Below, piece by piece: positions 9,853 through 19,874 of a stretch of DNA of 64,000 nucleotides; position 1 is the stretch's first letter; the number at the start of each line of letters is the position of its first letter. This DNA is from Stenotrophomonas sp. Iso1 (GTDB lineage: Bacteria; Pseudomonadota; Gammaproteobacteria; Xanthomonadales; Xanthomonadaceae): assembly GCF_027497995.1 (NCBI RefSeq), contig NZ_JAODBT010000002.1:496001-560000 (forward strand), in the 5' to 3' direction. The notes beneath the pieces were generated by a model. The model was not told where the DNA came from, did no database searches, and saw only the letters and a list, made by a program, of their open reading frames with translations. Position numbers and translations under genes: made by a program.

Positions 9853-9926
9853 GGCCTGGTAGCAGAGTGGTTATGCAGCGGATTGCAAATCCGCGTACGC
9901 CGGTTCGATTCCGACCCAGGCCTCCA
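9853..9926 (+). tRNA. tRNA-Cys (GCA)
   Basis: A 74-base tRNA with encoded CCA. Acceptor GGCCTGG pairs with CCAGGCC; the loop TTGCAAA in the arm GCGGA/TCCGC gives anticodon GCA. The short variable region is usual for tRNA-Cys. A terminator follows. Confidence 0.97.
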
Positions 9927-9931
9927 TTTGA

Positions 9932-9958
9932 AGCCCTGAGAAATCAGGGCTTTCTTTT
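9932..9958 (+). terminator. Rho-independent terminator after tRNA-Cys
   Basis: Eight-base stem AGCCCTGA/TCAGGGCT with loop GAAA, followed by TTCTTTT. Confidence 0.85.
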
Positions 9959-10099
9959 GCCCGGATTTTGACCCTGATGACCTTGTGCCCGCCAAGCTTG
10001 GCTGGCTGCGAAGGCCGCCACTGCGCGCTGATTGCGCTAGAATCCAGCCAATCCCCTGCTGATAGGTGGCCCGCGCAAAACGCCGGTCGAGTGTGCGAC

Positions 10100-10126
10100 A
10101 TGAGCACTACTGCTACCCACTGCTGA
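10100..10126 (+). promoter_or_regulatory. Possible Thr-rich leader peptide upstream of thrS
   Basis: A nine-codon mini-frame ATG...TGA encodes MSTTATHC, with three threonine codons in eight. It is followed six bases later by a hairpin with a T-run (10132-10172) and then by thrS. The arrangement is what a transcription attenuator sensing charged tRNA-Thr would look like. The ribosome-binding site is weak (GAG near 10089) and the run of Thr codons is short, so this is a candidate only. E. coli thrS is instead regulated by translational autorepression. Confidence 0.35.
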
Positions 10127-10131
10127 TGTCC

Positions 10132-10172
10132 CGCCACAGCCCTGTTGCAGGCGCCGTTGTGGCGCTTTTTTA
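10132..10172 (+). terminator. Terminator-like hairpin in the thrS leader
   Basis: CGCCACA (10132-10138) pairs with TGTGGCG (10158-10164). A shorter alternative stem GCGCC/GGCGC (10151-10165) abuts the same T-run (10166-10171). The two overlapping pairings and the T-run suit an attenuator placed about 60 bases before thrS. Confidence 0.55.
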
Positions 10173-10232
10173 TTGCCCCGAACTTCCTGTCAAGCCGTGC
10201 CGAAAGCCGGCCATGACTTCTGGTGAATCCCC

Positions 10233-12137
10233 ATGATCAACATCACTCTCCCAGACGGCAGCGTCCGTCAGTTCGAAAATCCGGTCAGCGTCATGGACGT
10301 GGCCCAATCCATCGGTGCCGGTCTGGCCAAGGCCACCATCGCCGGTGTCGTGGATGGCGTGCAGGTCGATGCCAGCGACCTGATTGATCGTGATGCGTCG
10401 CTGCGCATCATCACCGCCAAGGACGAAGAGGGCGTGGAGATCATCCGCCACTCTTGCGCGCACTTGGTGGGTCATGCGGTGAAGCAGTTGTACCCGGACG
10501 CCAAGATGGTGATCGGCCCGGTCATCGCCGAAGGTTTTTACTACGACATCTACAGCGAGCGCCCGTTCACGCCGGAAGACATGGTGGCGATCGAGAAGCG
10601 CATGGCTGAGCTGATTGCGACGGATTATGACGTCATCAAGAAGATGACGCCTCGTGCGGAAGTGGTCGAAATCTTCAAGGCGCGTGGCGAAGATTACAAG
10701 CTGCGTTTGATCGAGGACATGCCCGAAGACATCACGGCGATGGGTATGTATTACCACCAGGAATACGTGGACATGTGCCGCGGCCCGCACGTGCCGAACA
10801 CGCGTTTCCTGAAGTCTTTCAAGCTGACGCGCATCTCTGGCGCGTACTGGCGTGGCGATGCCAAGAATGAGCAGCTGCAGCGCGTTTATGGCACTGCTTG
10901 GGCCGACAAAAAGCAGCTTGAGGCCTACATCAAGCGCATTGAAGAAGCCGAAATGCGCGATCACCGCCGCATCGGCAAGCAGCAGGATCTTTTCCACCTG
11001 CAGGAAGAAGCGCCGGGCTTGGTGTTCTGGCATCCGAAGGGCTGGTCGATCTGGCAGGTTGTCGAGCAGTACATGCGCAAGGTCTATCGCGACAGCGGTT
11101 ACGGCGAAGTGCGTTGCCCGCAGATCCTGGACGTGAGCCTGTGGAAGAAATCCGGTCACTGGGATAACTACCAGGACAACATGTTCTTCACCGAATCGGA
11201 GAAGCGTACCTATGCGCTGAAGCCGATGAACTGCCCGGGCCATGTGCAGGTGTTCAACCAGGGCCTGCACAGCTATCGCGACCTGCCGATCCGTTACGGC
11301 GAGTTTGGTTCATGCCACCGCAACGAGCCGTCCGGTGCGTTGCACGGCATTCTGCGCGTGCGTGGTTTCACTCAGGACGATGGCCACATCTTCTGTACGG
11401 AAAGCCAGGTTGAAGCGGAAGTGACTGCCTTCCATCAGCAGGCGCTGGCGGTGTATGAAGCGTTCGGCTTCGATGACATCCAGATCAAGATCGCGCTGCG
11501 CCCCGAATCGCGCCTGGGCGACGATGCCACCTGGGACAAGGCCGAAGGTGCATTGCGCACGGCGTTGTCGAGTTGCGGTGTCGAGTGGCAGGAGCTGCCG
11601 GGCGAAGGTGCCTTCTACGGCCCGAAGATCGAGTACCACCTGAAAGATGCCATCGGTCGTACTTGGCAGTTGGGCACCATGCAGGTCGACTTCATGATGC
11701 CGGGCCGTCTGGGTGCCGAGTATGTGGATGAAAACAGCCAGAAAAAGCACCCGGTCATGCTGCATCGCGCTATCGTCGGCTCGATGGAGCGTTTCATCGG
11801 TATCCTGATCGAGAACCACGCCGGCTCGTTCCCGGCTTGGCTGGCGCCTGTTCAGGTGGTGGTGGCAAACATTACCGACGCGCAGGCCGAGTACGTTGAA
11901 CAGGTTCGCAAAACCCTTGCGAATCAAGGCTTCCGGGTGGAGGCCGATTTGCGCAACGAAAAGATCGGCTATAAGATTCGCGAGCACACCCTGCAGCGGG
12001 TGCCGTATTTGCTGGTCGTGGGCGACCGCGAGAGAGACAATGGCGCCGTGGCAGTGCGTACGCTGTCGGGCGAGGATCTGGGCTCAATGTCTGTCCAGGC
12101 CTTTGTCGAGCGACTGCAGGCCGAATTGAAGCAGTAA
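10233..12137 (+). CDS. thrS: Threonine--tRNA ligase
   Basis: Class II synthetase charging tRNA-Thr, 634 residues. Domains in order: N-terminal TGS domain (1-60), editing/SAD domain with [16 protein letters not shown] near residue 72 and the editing cysteine in [11 protein letters not shown] near 182, the catalytic core with the zinc-binding MNCPGH near 335, class II motif 2 ([20 protein letters not shown]) and the [12 protein letters not shown] motif 3 region, then an anticodon-binding domain with VADLR-type [15 protein letters not shown] near 570. It heads the thrS-infC-rpmI-rplT-pheST block conserved in gammaproteobacteria. Confidence 0.98.
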   Translation: MINITLPDGSVRQFENPVSVMDVAQSIGAGLAKATIAGVVDGVQVDASDLIDRDASLRIITAKDEEGVEIIRHSCAHLVGHAVKQLYPDAKMVIGPVIAEGFYYDIYSERPFTPEDMVAIEKRMAELIATDYDVIKKMTPRAEVVEIFKARGEDYKLRLIEDMPEDITAMGMYYHQEYVDMCRGPHVPNTRFLKSFKLTRISGAYWRGDAKNEQLQRVYGTAWADKKQLEAYIKRIEEAEMRDHRRIGKQQDLFHLQEEAPGLVFWHPKGWSIWQVVEQYMRKVYRDSGYGEVRCPQILDVSLWKKSGHWDNYQDNMFFTESEKRTYALKPMNCPGHVQVFNQGLHSYRDLPIRYGEFGSCHRNEPSGALHGILRVRGFTQDDGHIFCTESQVEAEVTAFHQQALAVYEAFGFDDIQIKIALRPESRLGDDATWDKAEGALRTALSSCGVEWQELPGEGAFYGPKIEYHLKDAIGRTWQLGTMQVDFMMPGRLGAEYVDENSQKKHPVMLHRAIVGSMERFIGILIENHAGSFPAWLAPVQVVVANITDAQAEYVEQVRKTLANQGFRVEADLRNEKIGYKIREHTLQRVPYLLVVGDRERDNGAVAVRTLSGEDLGSMSVQAFVERLQAELKQ

Positions 12138-12146
12138 GCTAGAGCC

Positions 12147-12176
12147 CCGGCCCCAACGGATATCCGTCGGGGCCGG
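12147..12176 (+). promoter_or_regulatory. Strong hairpin between thrS and infC
   Basis: CCGGCCCC (12147-12154) pairs with GGGGCCGG (12169-12176), and the loop is itself the palindrome ACGGATATCCGT. There is no T-run after it, so it is unlikely to be a simple terminator. It lies 13-25 bases before the infC ribosome site. Confidence 0.6.
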
Positions 12177-12201
12177 TTCGATTCCACTGGGAGATTGCAA
12201 T

Positions 12202-12726
12202 ATCAGTACCCCTGACAACAAACAGAACCGCAAGAATCAGGAAATCCGGGTGCCGCGCGTCCGCGTGATCGGCAGTGACGGAGAAATGATTGGCGTGTTG
12301 ACGCGTGATGAAGCGCTGTCGATGGCTGAAGATGAAGGTCTCGACCTGGTCGAAATCCAGCCGCAGGCCGATCCGCCTGTGTGCAAGATCATGGACTTCG
12401 GCAAGTTTAAGTTCGAGGCGCAGAAGAAGGCCAACGAGGCCAAGAAGAAGACCAAGCAGGTCGAGATCAAGGAAGTGAAGTTCCGTCCGGTCACGGATGA
12501 GGGCGACTACCAGATCAAGCTGCGCAAGATGCGCGGTTTTCTGGAAGAAGGCGACAAGATCAAGGTCAACATCCGCTTCCGTGGCCGTGAAATGAGCCAT
12601 CAGGAACTGGGTCGCGAAATGGCCAACCGGATCGAGACCGATCTGGGTGAGGACATCGTGATCGAGTCCCGTCCGCGCCTGGAAGGCCGGCAGATGGTCA
12701 TGATGATCGCGCCGAAGAAGAAGTAA
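12202..12726 (+). CDS. infC: Translation initiation factor IF-3, AUC start codon
   Basis: IF-3 binds the 30S subunit and monitors start-codon choice; 174 residues. The conserved N-terminus [20 protein letters not shown] is only in frame if initiation is at ATC 12202, eight bases after GGGAG (12189-12193). No ATG, GTG or TTG lies between the ribosome site and the conserved region; the first GTG (12250) would delete 16 conserved residues. E. coli infC likewise uses a rare codon (AUU), which lets IF-3 repress its own translation, so the AUC here probably serves the same loop. The [11 protein letters not shown] and KEVKFRP motifs confirm the family. Confidence 0.93.
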   Translation: MSTPDNKQNRKNQEIRVPRVRVIGSDGEMIGVLTRDEALSMAEDEGLDLVEIQPQADPPVCKIMDFGKFKFEAQKKANEAKKKTKQVEIKEVKFRPVTDEGDYQIKLRKMRGFLEEGDKIKVNIRFRGREMSHQELGREMANRIETDLGEDIVIESRPRLEGRQMVMMIAPKKK

Positions 12727-12760
12727 CCGGCAAGGTGGCGTGAAGTCGCCTGCCAGCTGA

Positions 12761-12795
12761 ACAGGGAGGGGCGAAGGCCAGCCTCCCTGTTTGTA
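12761..12795 (+). terminator. Hairpin terminator downstream of infC
   Basis: ACAGGGAGG (12761-12769) pairs perfectly with CCTCCCTGT (12782-12790), followed by a short T-rich tract (TTGT). The poor T-run suggests partial termination. Confidence 0.55.
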
Positions 12796-12832
12796 TGCCC
12801 AGCCTGCCTGTTGCAGCCAGTGCTGCTTGCGA

Positions 12833-12861
12833 TTGCAAGTGGCTGGCTCCATGGGCATAAT
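12833..12861 (+). promoter_or_regulatory. Promoter of rpmI-rplT
   Basis: A -35 TTGCAA (12833-12838) and a -10 CATAAT (12856-12861) are spaced 17 bases apart. The predicted start near 12868 leaves a leader of about 145 bases before rpmI. Such long leaders carry the L20 autoregulation site in other bacteria; no specific structure was proven here. Confidence 0.55.
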
Positions 12862-13013
12862 GGGCGGCCCGGTTCGCCGGGATTGTTGTTTGTGTTACCC
12901 AGGACCTGCCTGCCTCCAATGGGAGTGTGGGCTTTAAACAGACAAGGGCACGGACGGAAAGTGTGGCGTAGCCACCGCCCAGTCAGTGAAAAGAGACCAT
13001 CAAGGACATAGCA

Positions 13014-13211
13014 ATGCCCAAGATCAAGACCAACCGGGCGGCGGCCAAGCGTTTCCGCAAGACCGCCTCCGGCAAGTACAAGTGCGGCCACGCAAACCGT
13101 AGCCACATCCTCACGAAGAAAGCGACCAAGCGTAAGCGGAACCTGCGTCAGACGAATCACGTCCGTGCAGAAGACGCAGGCCGTCTTGACCGTATGCTTC
13201 CCTATCTCTGA
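13014..13211 (+). CDS. rpmI: 50S ribosomal protein L35
   Basis: Basic 65-residue protein of the large ribosomal subunit. It starts [20 protein letters not shown], the invariant L35 N-terminus, and ends with RLDRMLPYL. An AAGGAC sits before the ATG. rplT follows after ten bases, the universal rpmI-rplT pairing. Confidence 0.98.
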
Positions 13212-13221
13212 GGACTGAACC

Positions 13222-13581
13222 ATGGCACGAGTAAAACGTGGTGTGCAGGCGCGCCGCCGCCACAAGAAAGTATTGGATCTCGCCAAGGGCTATTACAACG
13301 CCCGTCGCAAGGTTTTCCGCGTTGCCAAGCAGGCCGTCATCAAGGCACAGCAGTACGCCTACATCGGCCGTAAGCAGAAGAAGCGCAATTTCCGTTCGCT
13401 GTGGATCACCCGCATCAATGCGGCTGCTCGCATCAACGGCTTGAGCTACAGCCGTTTCATGAATGGCATGCTCAAGGCTGGCATCACCCTGGACCGTAAG
13501 GTTCTGGCAGACATCGCCGTGCACGACGCGGCTGGTTTCGCCGCACTGGCTGAAAAGGCCAAGGGCGCGCTGGCGGCATAA
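13222..13581 (+). CDS. rplT: 50S ribosomal protein L20
   Basis: Binds 23S rRNA early in 50S assembly and, in other bacteria, represses the infC-rpmI-rplT mRNA. The 119-residue sequence begins [20 protein letters not shown] and contains [18 protein letters not shown], both L20 signatures. A strong terminator follows at 13637. Confidence 0.98.
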   Translation: MARVKRGVQARRRHKKVLDLAKGYYNARRKVFRVAKQAVIKAQQYAYIGRKQKKRNFRSLWITRINAAARINGLSYSRFMNGMLKAGITLDRKVLADIAVHDAAGFAALAEKAKGALAA

Positions 13582-13628
13582 GTTCTTTCCATGGCGGTTG
13601 TGGCGTTCACGCGCAACGGCCTAAGTGA

Positions 13629-14777
<1,149 letters not shown>

Positions 14778-14863
14778 GCACCGAAGGTAACGCCGAGTAG
14801 TGCTCGGCTGCGGTATCTCCACACAGGCCAGGCGCATGCGCCGGCCCACCAGGATCGAAAACG

Positions 14864-17245
14864 ATGAAATTCTCCGAAAGCTGGCTGCGTAGCCATGTTC
14901 CCACCAACGTCTCGCGCGATGAATTGAGCGCGGTGTTGACCGCCATTGGCCTGGAGGTCGAGGAAGTCACGGCACTGGGTGCTGGCTTGGACCACGTTGT
15001 GGTTGCGCGCATTGTCGAAGCTGAGCGCCATCCGGAGGCGGACCGTTTGCAGGTATGCAAGGTCGATGCAGGGGAGGGCGAGTTGCTGCAGATTGTCTGC
15101 GGCGCACCGAATGCACGTGTTGGATTGGTCGCGCCGCTGGCGATGGTCGGTGCGCAGATCGGTGAGTTGAAGATCAAACCGGCCAAGCTGCGTGGCGTGG
15201 AGTCCAATGGCATGTTGTGCTCGGCCAAGGAGCTTGGCTTGGACAACGATGCGTCCGGCCTGTTGGAACTGCCGGACGACGCAACCGTTGGCATGTCATT
15301 GGTCGACTATCTCGACCTGCCCGATGCGAGCATCGAAATCAAATTGACCCCCAATCGTGCGGATTGCTTCAGCGTGCGCGGCATTGCGTTCGATGTGGCC
15401 GCAGCCACTCACAGCGAAGTGCTGCCATTTGCTGCGGAGGCCGTGGCGGCTCAGGGTTCTCGCGAACTGACGATCCAGCTGGATGCCGGTGCCGAAGCGC
15501 CTCGCTACCTCGGCCGTGTGATTGAAGGTGTGAACACAGCCGCCCGCACGCCGTTATGGATGGCTGAGCGGCTCCGTCGCAGTGGTGTGCGTCCTGTGTC
15601 GCTGCTGGTGGATATCACTCAGTACGTGATGTTGGAACTTGGCCAGCCGATGCACGCCTACGACCTGGACACGCTCAAGGGCAGCGTCGCGGTACGCCAT
15701 TCGCGCGCAGGTGAAACGCTCAAGCTGCTGGATGGTCGTGAGGCCGCGTTGGATGACAGTTTCCTTGTGGTGACTGACGCGGATCGACCGGTTGGCCTTG
15801 CAGGCCTGATGGGTGGTTTTGACACCCGCGTGACCGACGAAACCAAGAACGTATTTCTGGAGGCTGCGCATTTCGCGCCAGCCGCCATCATGGGCCGTGG
15901 TCGCAAGCTGGGCCTGCATACCGACGCGGGCCATCGTTTTGAACGCGGTGTTGATCCGCAGTTGCCACGTACCGCCATTGAATACGCGACCCGTTTGGTG
16001 CTGGAGTTGGCAGGCGGTACGCCTGCGCCGGTTACTGAGGCCGTGCGCGAAGCCGATCTGCCAGTGGCTGCTGCCATCACGCTGCGTCGTGCACGCATCC
16101 AGCGCGTACTGGGCATCCAGATTGAAGATGGCGAAGTCGAGCGCATTCTGCGCGCGCTTGGTATGAAGGTGGACGCAGTTGCCGATGGCTGGACGGTGAC
16201 CGGCCCGAGCAGCCGCTTCGACATCGCCATCGAAGAGGATCTGATCGAGGAGCTGGCTCGCATTCACGGCTACGACACGATCCCGACCACACTTCCAGGC
16301 GGCGCTGCGCGTATCGCCATGCCGAGCGAAACGCGCCTGGATGATTTGTCCGTGCGCCGCCAATTGGTGGCGCGTGAAATGCTGGAAACCATCAACTTCG
16401 CTTTCGTTGACGCGCAACTGCTCTCGCAGTGGAGTCAGGACGAAGGTCTGGTGCCGCTGGCCAATCCACTGTCAGCGGAATTGGCAGTGATGCGTCCGTT
16501 GTTGCTGCCGGGTTTGGTTGCCACCTTGGGTCGCAATGTGGCCCGTCAGGCCGGGCGTGTGCGTTTGTTCGAGGTTGGCCGCGTGTTCGCACGGACCGCT
16601 GGCGACGACAAGCCGGCACCCCGGGAGACGGTGCGCATCGCTGCTGCCGTATGCGGTGATGCTGCTGCGCTGCAGTGGGGCGAGAAGGTCCGCAAGGTGG
16701 ATTTCCACGATTTGAAGGGCGACCTGGAATCGTTGGCTGCCGCTAGCGGCGCCGCGCTGGAATTCCGCGCCTCGCAGCGCCCATATGCGCACCCGGCCCG
16801 TTCGGCCGATATCTGGCGCGACGGCCAGTGCATTGGCTGGATCGGTCAGGTGCATCCGCGCGTGGCCAAGGCGATGGAAATCGACGTGGACGTGCTGGGC
16901 TTCGAGCTGGATATGGAACCGCTGACGACTCGTGCGTTACCGCGTTCGGCTGAGCTTTCACGGTTCCCGGCGGTGCGCCGTGATCTAGCGGTTGCGGTGG
17001 CTGAATCGGTCAGCTGGGCCGACCTAGCCGCGACCATTCGCCAGGCGGCTGGCGAGCTGTTGCGCGAGGTGGTGCTGTTTGATCGCTACGTCGGACAGGG
17101 CGTGGAACCGGGTTTCAAGAGTTTGGCTATGGGCTTGATTCTGCAGGACAAATCGCGCACTCTCACGGATCGCGACATCGAGGCCGTGGTCACCGAGGTG
17201 GTGGCTGCCATTGATCGCGGGCACGGCGCAAAGATCCGTGGTTGA
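14864..17245 (+). CDS. pheT: Phenylalanine--tRNA ligase beta subunit
   Basis: Editing and tRNA-binding subunit of PheRS, 793 residues. Domains: EMAP/tRNA-binding domain near residues 40-150 (VCGAPNARVGLVAPLAMVGA), B3/B4 editing domain around 210-380, B5 domain around 400-475, the catalytic-like core, and a C-terminal ferredoxin-fold anticodon-binding domain starting near SRFPAVRRDLAVAV (residue 700). Length agrees with E. coli PheT (795). ihfA follows 21 bases later, as in most gammaproteobacteria. Confidence 0.98.
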   Translation: MKFSESWLRSHVPTNVSRDELSAVLTAIGLEVEEVTALGAGLDHVVVARIVEAERHPEADRLQVCKVDAGEGELLQIVCGAPNARVGLVAPLAMVGAQIGELKIKPAKLRGVESNGMLCSAKELGLDNDASGLLELPDDATVGMSLVDYLDLPDASIEIKLTPNRADCFSVRGIAFDVAAATHSEVLPFAAEAVAAQGSRELTIQLDAGAEAPRYLGRVIEGVNTAARTPLWMAERLRRSGVRPVSLLVDITQYVMLELGQPMHAYDLDTLKGSVAVRHSRAGETLKLLDGREAALDDSFLVVTDADRPVGLAGLMGGFDTRVTDETKNVFLEAAHFAPAAIMGRGRKLGLHTDAGHRFERGVDPQLPRTAIEYATRLVLELAGGTPAPVTEAVREADLPVAAAITLRRARIQRVLGIQIEDGEVERILRALGMKVDAVADGWTVTGPSSRFDIAIEEDLIEELARIHGYDTIPTTLPGGAARIAMPSETRLDDLSVRRQLVAREMLETINFAFVDAQLLSQWSQDEGLVPLANPLSAELAVMRPLLLPGLVATLGRNVARQAGRVRLFEVGRVFARTAGDDKPAPRETVRIAAAVCGDAAALQWGEKVRKVDFHDLKGDLESLAAASGAALEFRASQRPYAHPARSADIWRDGQCIGWIGQVHPRVAKAMEIDVDVLGFELDMEPLTTRALPRSAELSRFPAVRRDLAVAVAESVSWADLAATIRQAAGELLREVVLFDRYVGQGVEPGFKSLAMGLILQDKSRTLTDRDIEAVVTEVVAAIDRGHGAKIRG

Positions 17246-17266
17246 GGCGGCACACAGGGAGCTTGT

Positions 17267-17566
17267 ATGGCATTGACAAAGGCGGAGATGGCGGATCGTC
17301 TGTTCGACGAAGTCGGTTTGAACAAACGTGAGGCCAAGGAGTTTGTCGACGCATTCTTCGATGTGCTGCGTGACGCATTGGAACAAGGACGGCAGGTGAA
17401 GCTGTCCGGTTTTGGTAATTTCGACCTGCGGCGCAAGAATCAGCGCCCCGGCCGCAACCCCAAAACCGGCGAGGAAATTCCGATTTCCGCTCGTACGGTA
17501 GTGACCTTCCGTCCGGGCCAGAAGCTCAAGGAAAGGGTAGAGGCATATGCTGGATCCGGGCAGTAA
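17267..17566 (+). CDS. ihfA: Integration host factor subunit alpha
   Basis: Nucleoid DNA-bending protein (99 residues) forming a heterodimer with IhfB. It begins [20 protein letters not shown] and carries the DNA-binding arm [20 protein letters not shown] with the intercalating proline region. It lies 21 bases after pheT and its last 20 bases overlap the following merR-type gene. Confidence 0.97.
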   Translation: MALTKAEMADRLFDEVGLNKREAKEFVDAFFDVLRDALEQGRQVKLSGFGNFDLRRKNQRPGRNPKTGEEIPISARTVVTFRPGQKLKERVEAYAGSGQ

Positions 17567-17903
17567 CCGCGAACTTCCGCCGATTCCGGCCAAGCGCTAT
17601 TTCACCATTGGTGAGGTCAGCGAATTGTGCGACGTCAAGCCGCATGTGCTGCGTTATTGGGAAACCGAGTTTCCCAGCCTGGAGCCGGGCAAGCGCCGTG
17701 GCAATCGCCGTTACTACCAGCGCCATGACGTGCTGATGGTGCGGCAGATCCGGGGGCTGCTGTACGAGCAGGGCTACACCATTGGTGGCGCGCGCCTGCG
17801 CCTGGAAGGCGATGGTGCCAAGCAGGAATCGGCACTGAGCAACCAGATCATCAAGCAAGTACGGATGGAGCTGGAAGAAGTGCTTCAATTGCTGCGTCGC
17901 TGA
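17547..17903 (+). CDS. MerR family transcriptional regulator
   Basis: A 118-residue DNA-binding protein with an N-terminal winged helix of the MerR type ([20 protein letters not shown], then RYWETEFP, residues about 16-43) and the wing [13 protein letters not shown]. The C-terminal segment is a short coiled coil without the metal-binding cysteines of MerR/CueR, so no effector can be inferred. It overlaps ihfA by 20 bases, the usual ihfA-merR arrangement of gammaproteobacteria. Confidence 0.92.
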   Translation: MLDPGSNRELPPIPAKRYFTIGEVSELCDVKPHVLRYWETEFPSLEPGKRRGNRRYYQRHDVLMVRQIRGLLYEQGYTIGGARLRLEGDGAKQESALSNQIIKQVRMELEEVLQLLRR

Positions 17904-17925
17904 ACCATTTTTGATTCAAAGCCGG

Positions 17926-17931
17926 TATAAT
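17926..17931 (+). promoter_or_regulatory. -10 element of the tRNA-Pro promoter
   Basis: A perfect TATAAT lies 33 bases before tRNA-Pro. No convincing -35 was found at the usual spacing. Confidence 0.45.
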
Positions 17932-17964
17932 CGCTGGCTCGCCGCAAGGCGAAGCAGTAACGAT

Positions 17965-18041
17965 CGGGGCGTAGCGCAGCCTGGTAGCGCATCTGCCTGG
18001 GGGGCAGAGGGTCGTCGGTTCAAATCCGGCCGTCCCGACCA
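17965..18041 (+). tRNA. tRNA-Pro (GGG)
   Basis: A 77-base tRNA with encoded CCA. Acceptor CGGGGCG pairs with CGTCCCG (one wobble), and the anticodon loop CTGGGGG between TCTGC and GCAGA gives GGG. A degenerate copy of its 3' half occurs at 20885, and a broken integrase lies just downstream, which marks this tRNA as an integration site. Confidence 0.97.
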
Positions 18042-18067
18042 ATTACTGATTAAGATCAAGGGCTTGC

Positions 18068-18090
18068 GGCTCACGTCGTGAGCCTTTTTT
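18068..18090 (+). terminator. Rho-independent terminator after tRNA-Pro
   Basis: Seven-base stem GGCTCAC/GTGAGCC with a three-base loop, followed by six T. Confidence 0.9.
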
Positions 18091-18112
18091 CGTTATGCAC
18101 CCTATTCGCACC

Positions 18113-18640
18113 CTATCGCGGTAAGGCGATACCCGTGTTGACGGACTGCCATGGTGCTTCATGGCCGTCCAAATATTGCTCCGTCATCGCCACATGGCTG
18201 TGACCCATGAGCGCCCGAATCTGTTCGTTCGTCCAGACGGCGTCCTTCAACAGCGAGCTCCCCCAACTGCGGATCTCGTGGAATGTCGGCGGGTTGTCTG
18301 TGTCGATGCCGGCGGCATCGCGGGCTGTGGCGAATGCGCGCGACAGCTGCTCCGGTAGCACCTGCGTGTGTTGCTCTCAATCCTTCGCACGCATATTGCT
18401 GGAGCGAGCCTTCTCCGGCAGACGATGAATCAGAAACGGAGAAACTACCGAGTCTCGGCATGGCGCGAGCGGCTCGGCACGCGGTCCGGCTAGTGTGATT
18501 TTCAATCGCACGTTCGTGGAGCCCTCCGTCTTGGAGGGGGTTACGCATAGCGAACCATCGCGCGTCTGAGAATCTGGCGCTGACCACGTTCTCAAGGCCT
18601 AGCAGGGTTAGCAGAGACCTACGGTTGAGGTTCTTGCAAA
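18113..18640 (-). pseudogene. Tyrosine recombinase (phage-type integrase), broken C-terminal remnant
   Basis: The last 82 residues (18113-18361) are intact and contain the catalytic HxxR (TFHEIRSWGSSL), the H/W box (LMGHSHVAMT) and the tyrosine nucleophile in TEQYLDGH. Upstream the homology continues in other frames: SDSQTRDGSLCVTPSKT and VVSPFLIHRLPEK (about 18400-18580), then SLLTLLGLENVVSARFSDAR (about 18560-18620). At least two frame changes and a missing N-terminal half show it is dead. The gene points toward the tRNA-Pro 3' end, about 70 bases away, as expected for an element that integrated there. Confidence 0.8.
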
Positions 18641-18902
18641 CGGGCATGACGCGGCGTTGGATCGCCTTCGTCTTCGGCTGCAAATTCGCAACGACTGGAT
18701 CAAGCCAAGCGTGCTTCCATTTCTTTCGTTTGCGACAGAGCGAGCGGGTACCCGATGCAGTTTGTAAACGCAGCGTAGGCGCCTTTGGGTTGGCCATCGA
18801 GTCACCAGGCACCCGCCCGAAGGCGGGGCCAAGCCAGTAGGGATACCAGAAACCCATCTGGCCAGCTCGTACGTCAGCACGATTTGCTGATCAGTGGCTG
18901 GA
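18641..18902. other. Non-coding remnant between the integrase fragment and the lipoprotein gene
   Basis: No open frame here looks coding on either strand. The minus-strand frames are rich in Arg, Ser and Pro and resemble no family I know. Most likely decayed element DNA. Confidence 0.4.
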
Positions 18903-19874
18903 TCAGTCGTCGGCGCTGCCACCGCCGGCGGGCAGGCGCGCGCGGGTTGCGTCCCACCATTGCTTCAGCATGCCTTTTCCTTCTTCGGTTATCTGCCCGA
19001 GCTTGCCGTTCTGCTGGTCAACGAAACCTACCAGCCGCTGCAGACTTTCCGGCCCATGCGCGCGCAGTTCCCGCCAGATGATCATGGCGAATACGCGAGT
19101 GGTCCACAGCGAAGAATCAACGTCGCCGGTTTGGGATTCGATCTGGCCGATGATTTCCTGCAGGTAGCCACGCACGTCGGCGGGAACCTTGGGATTGTTG
19201 GACAGGCCCTTGAGGGCAACCAGTCCCTGGCGCACGTCACCCTGCTGGATCGCTAGGCCGGCTCTTCCCAGCTCGCCCATCCATGGCTGTTCCAGCACCA
19301 GCGCGATCGCGTCGATATGTATCTGCGCGCGGGCGGGATTCTTGTCGGCAAGCGCTGCGTAGCCCAGCACGACATGGATAACCAATGCCTGGGTCAGTGC
19401 TTGCTGGACATTGGTGGAATCGCTCTTTGCACCGCCATAGGTTGCTAGCTCGCTTTCTTCGCGAGCCAGCTGTGGCCATTCGAGGCGCTGGAACGCCACC
19501 GAACGCAGTGCGGCGCTGGCCTGGGCCAAGTCGTGGCAGGCAGGCAGAGCGGTGACGATATCGGCCTCGGCGATCGCCAGGGTGCCGCGGTTGGCGGTAA
19601 GCGCGCTGTAGCCGAGCAATGCATGCGCCAGACATTCGGTCTCGGGGGTAAAGGGCGGCACCAAGCCCGTTTCGGCCCATTCGCTGCTGACCGACCAGGC
19701 CGCATAGGCAGCAGGCAGGCCTTTCTCTGAAACCTGTCGGTACCGTTTGTAGGTAAATCCATCGCGCAGTTCGGCGAGCTGTTCTTGTTCGGTTTTCTCG
19801 GCGCAGCCGGCCAACAATAGGCAAGTGATAAGGCAGCTCAGCAGGCTGCGGTGTCCTGGGAAGGGTGCGGGCAT
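18903..19874 (-). CDS. Putative lipoprotein of unknown function
   Basis: A 323-residue protein with a lipoprotein signal peptide (LISCLITCLLLAGC-like; lipobox LLAGC with Cys24) followed by a mostly helical, Ala/Leu/Gln-rich chain. The pattern of repeated helices (e.g. LAHALLGYSALTANRGT, VIHVVLGYAALADKNPAR) suggests TPR-like helical hairpins, but no motif is clear enough to name. It probably sits in the envelope facing the periplasm. It lies alone between the integrase remnant and a long non-coding stretch, inside the tRNA-Pro-bounded interval, so it may be cargo of the old element. I do not recognise its function. Confidence 0.7.
   Translation of the reverse strand: MPAPFPGHRSLLSCLITCLLLAGCAEKTEQEQLAELRDGFTYKRYRQVSEKGLPAAYAAWSVSSEWAETGLVPPFTPETECLAHALLGYSALTANRGTLAIAEADIVTALPACHDLAQASAALRSVAFQRLEWPQLAREESELATYGGAKSDSTNVQQALTQALVIHVVLGYAALADKNPARAQIHIDAIALVLEQPWMGELGRAGLAIQQGDVRQGLVALKGLSNNPKVPADVRGYLQEIIGQIESQTGDVDSSLWTTRVFAMIIWRELRAHGPESLQRLVGFVDQQNGKLGQITEEGKGMLKQWWDATRARLPAGGGSADD

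Noticed and set aside
10170-11270. A 366-codon open frame antisense to thrS
   Set aside because: Long antisense frames are common in GC-rich genes; the sequence is His/Arg/Leu-rich with no family resemblance and no ribosome site, while thrS on the other strand is certain.
14778-14863. Small GCCGAG/CTCGGC hairpin between pheS and pheT as a REP-type (SMAG-like) element
   Set aside because: A single copy with a short stem; it lacks the GTAG-headed layout expected of those repeats, and no second copy was noticed in the window.
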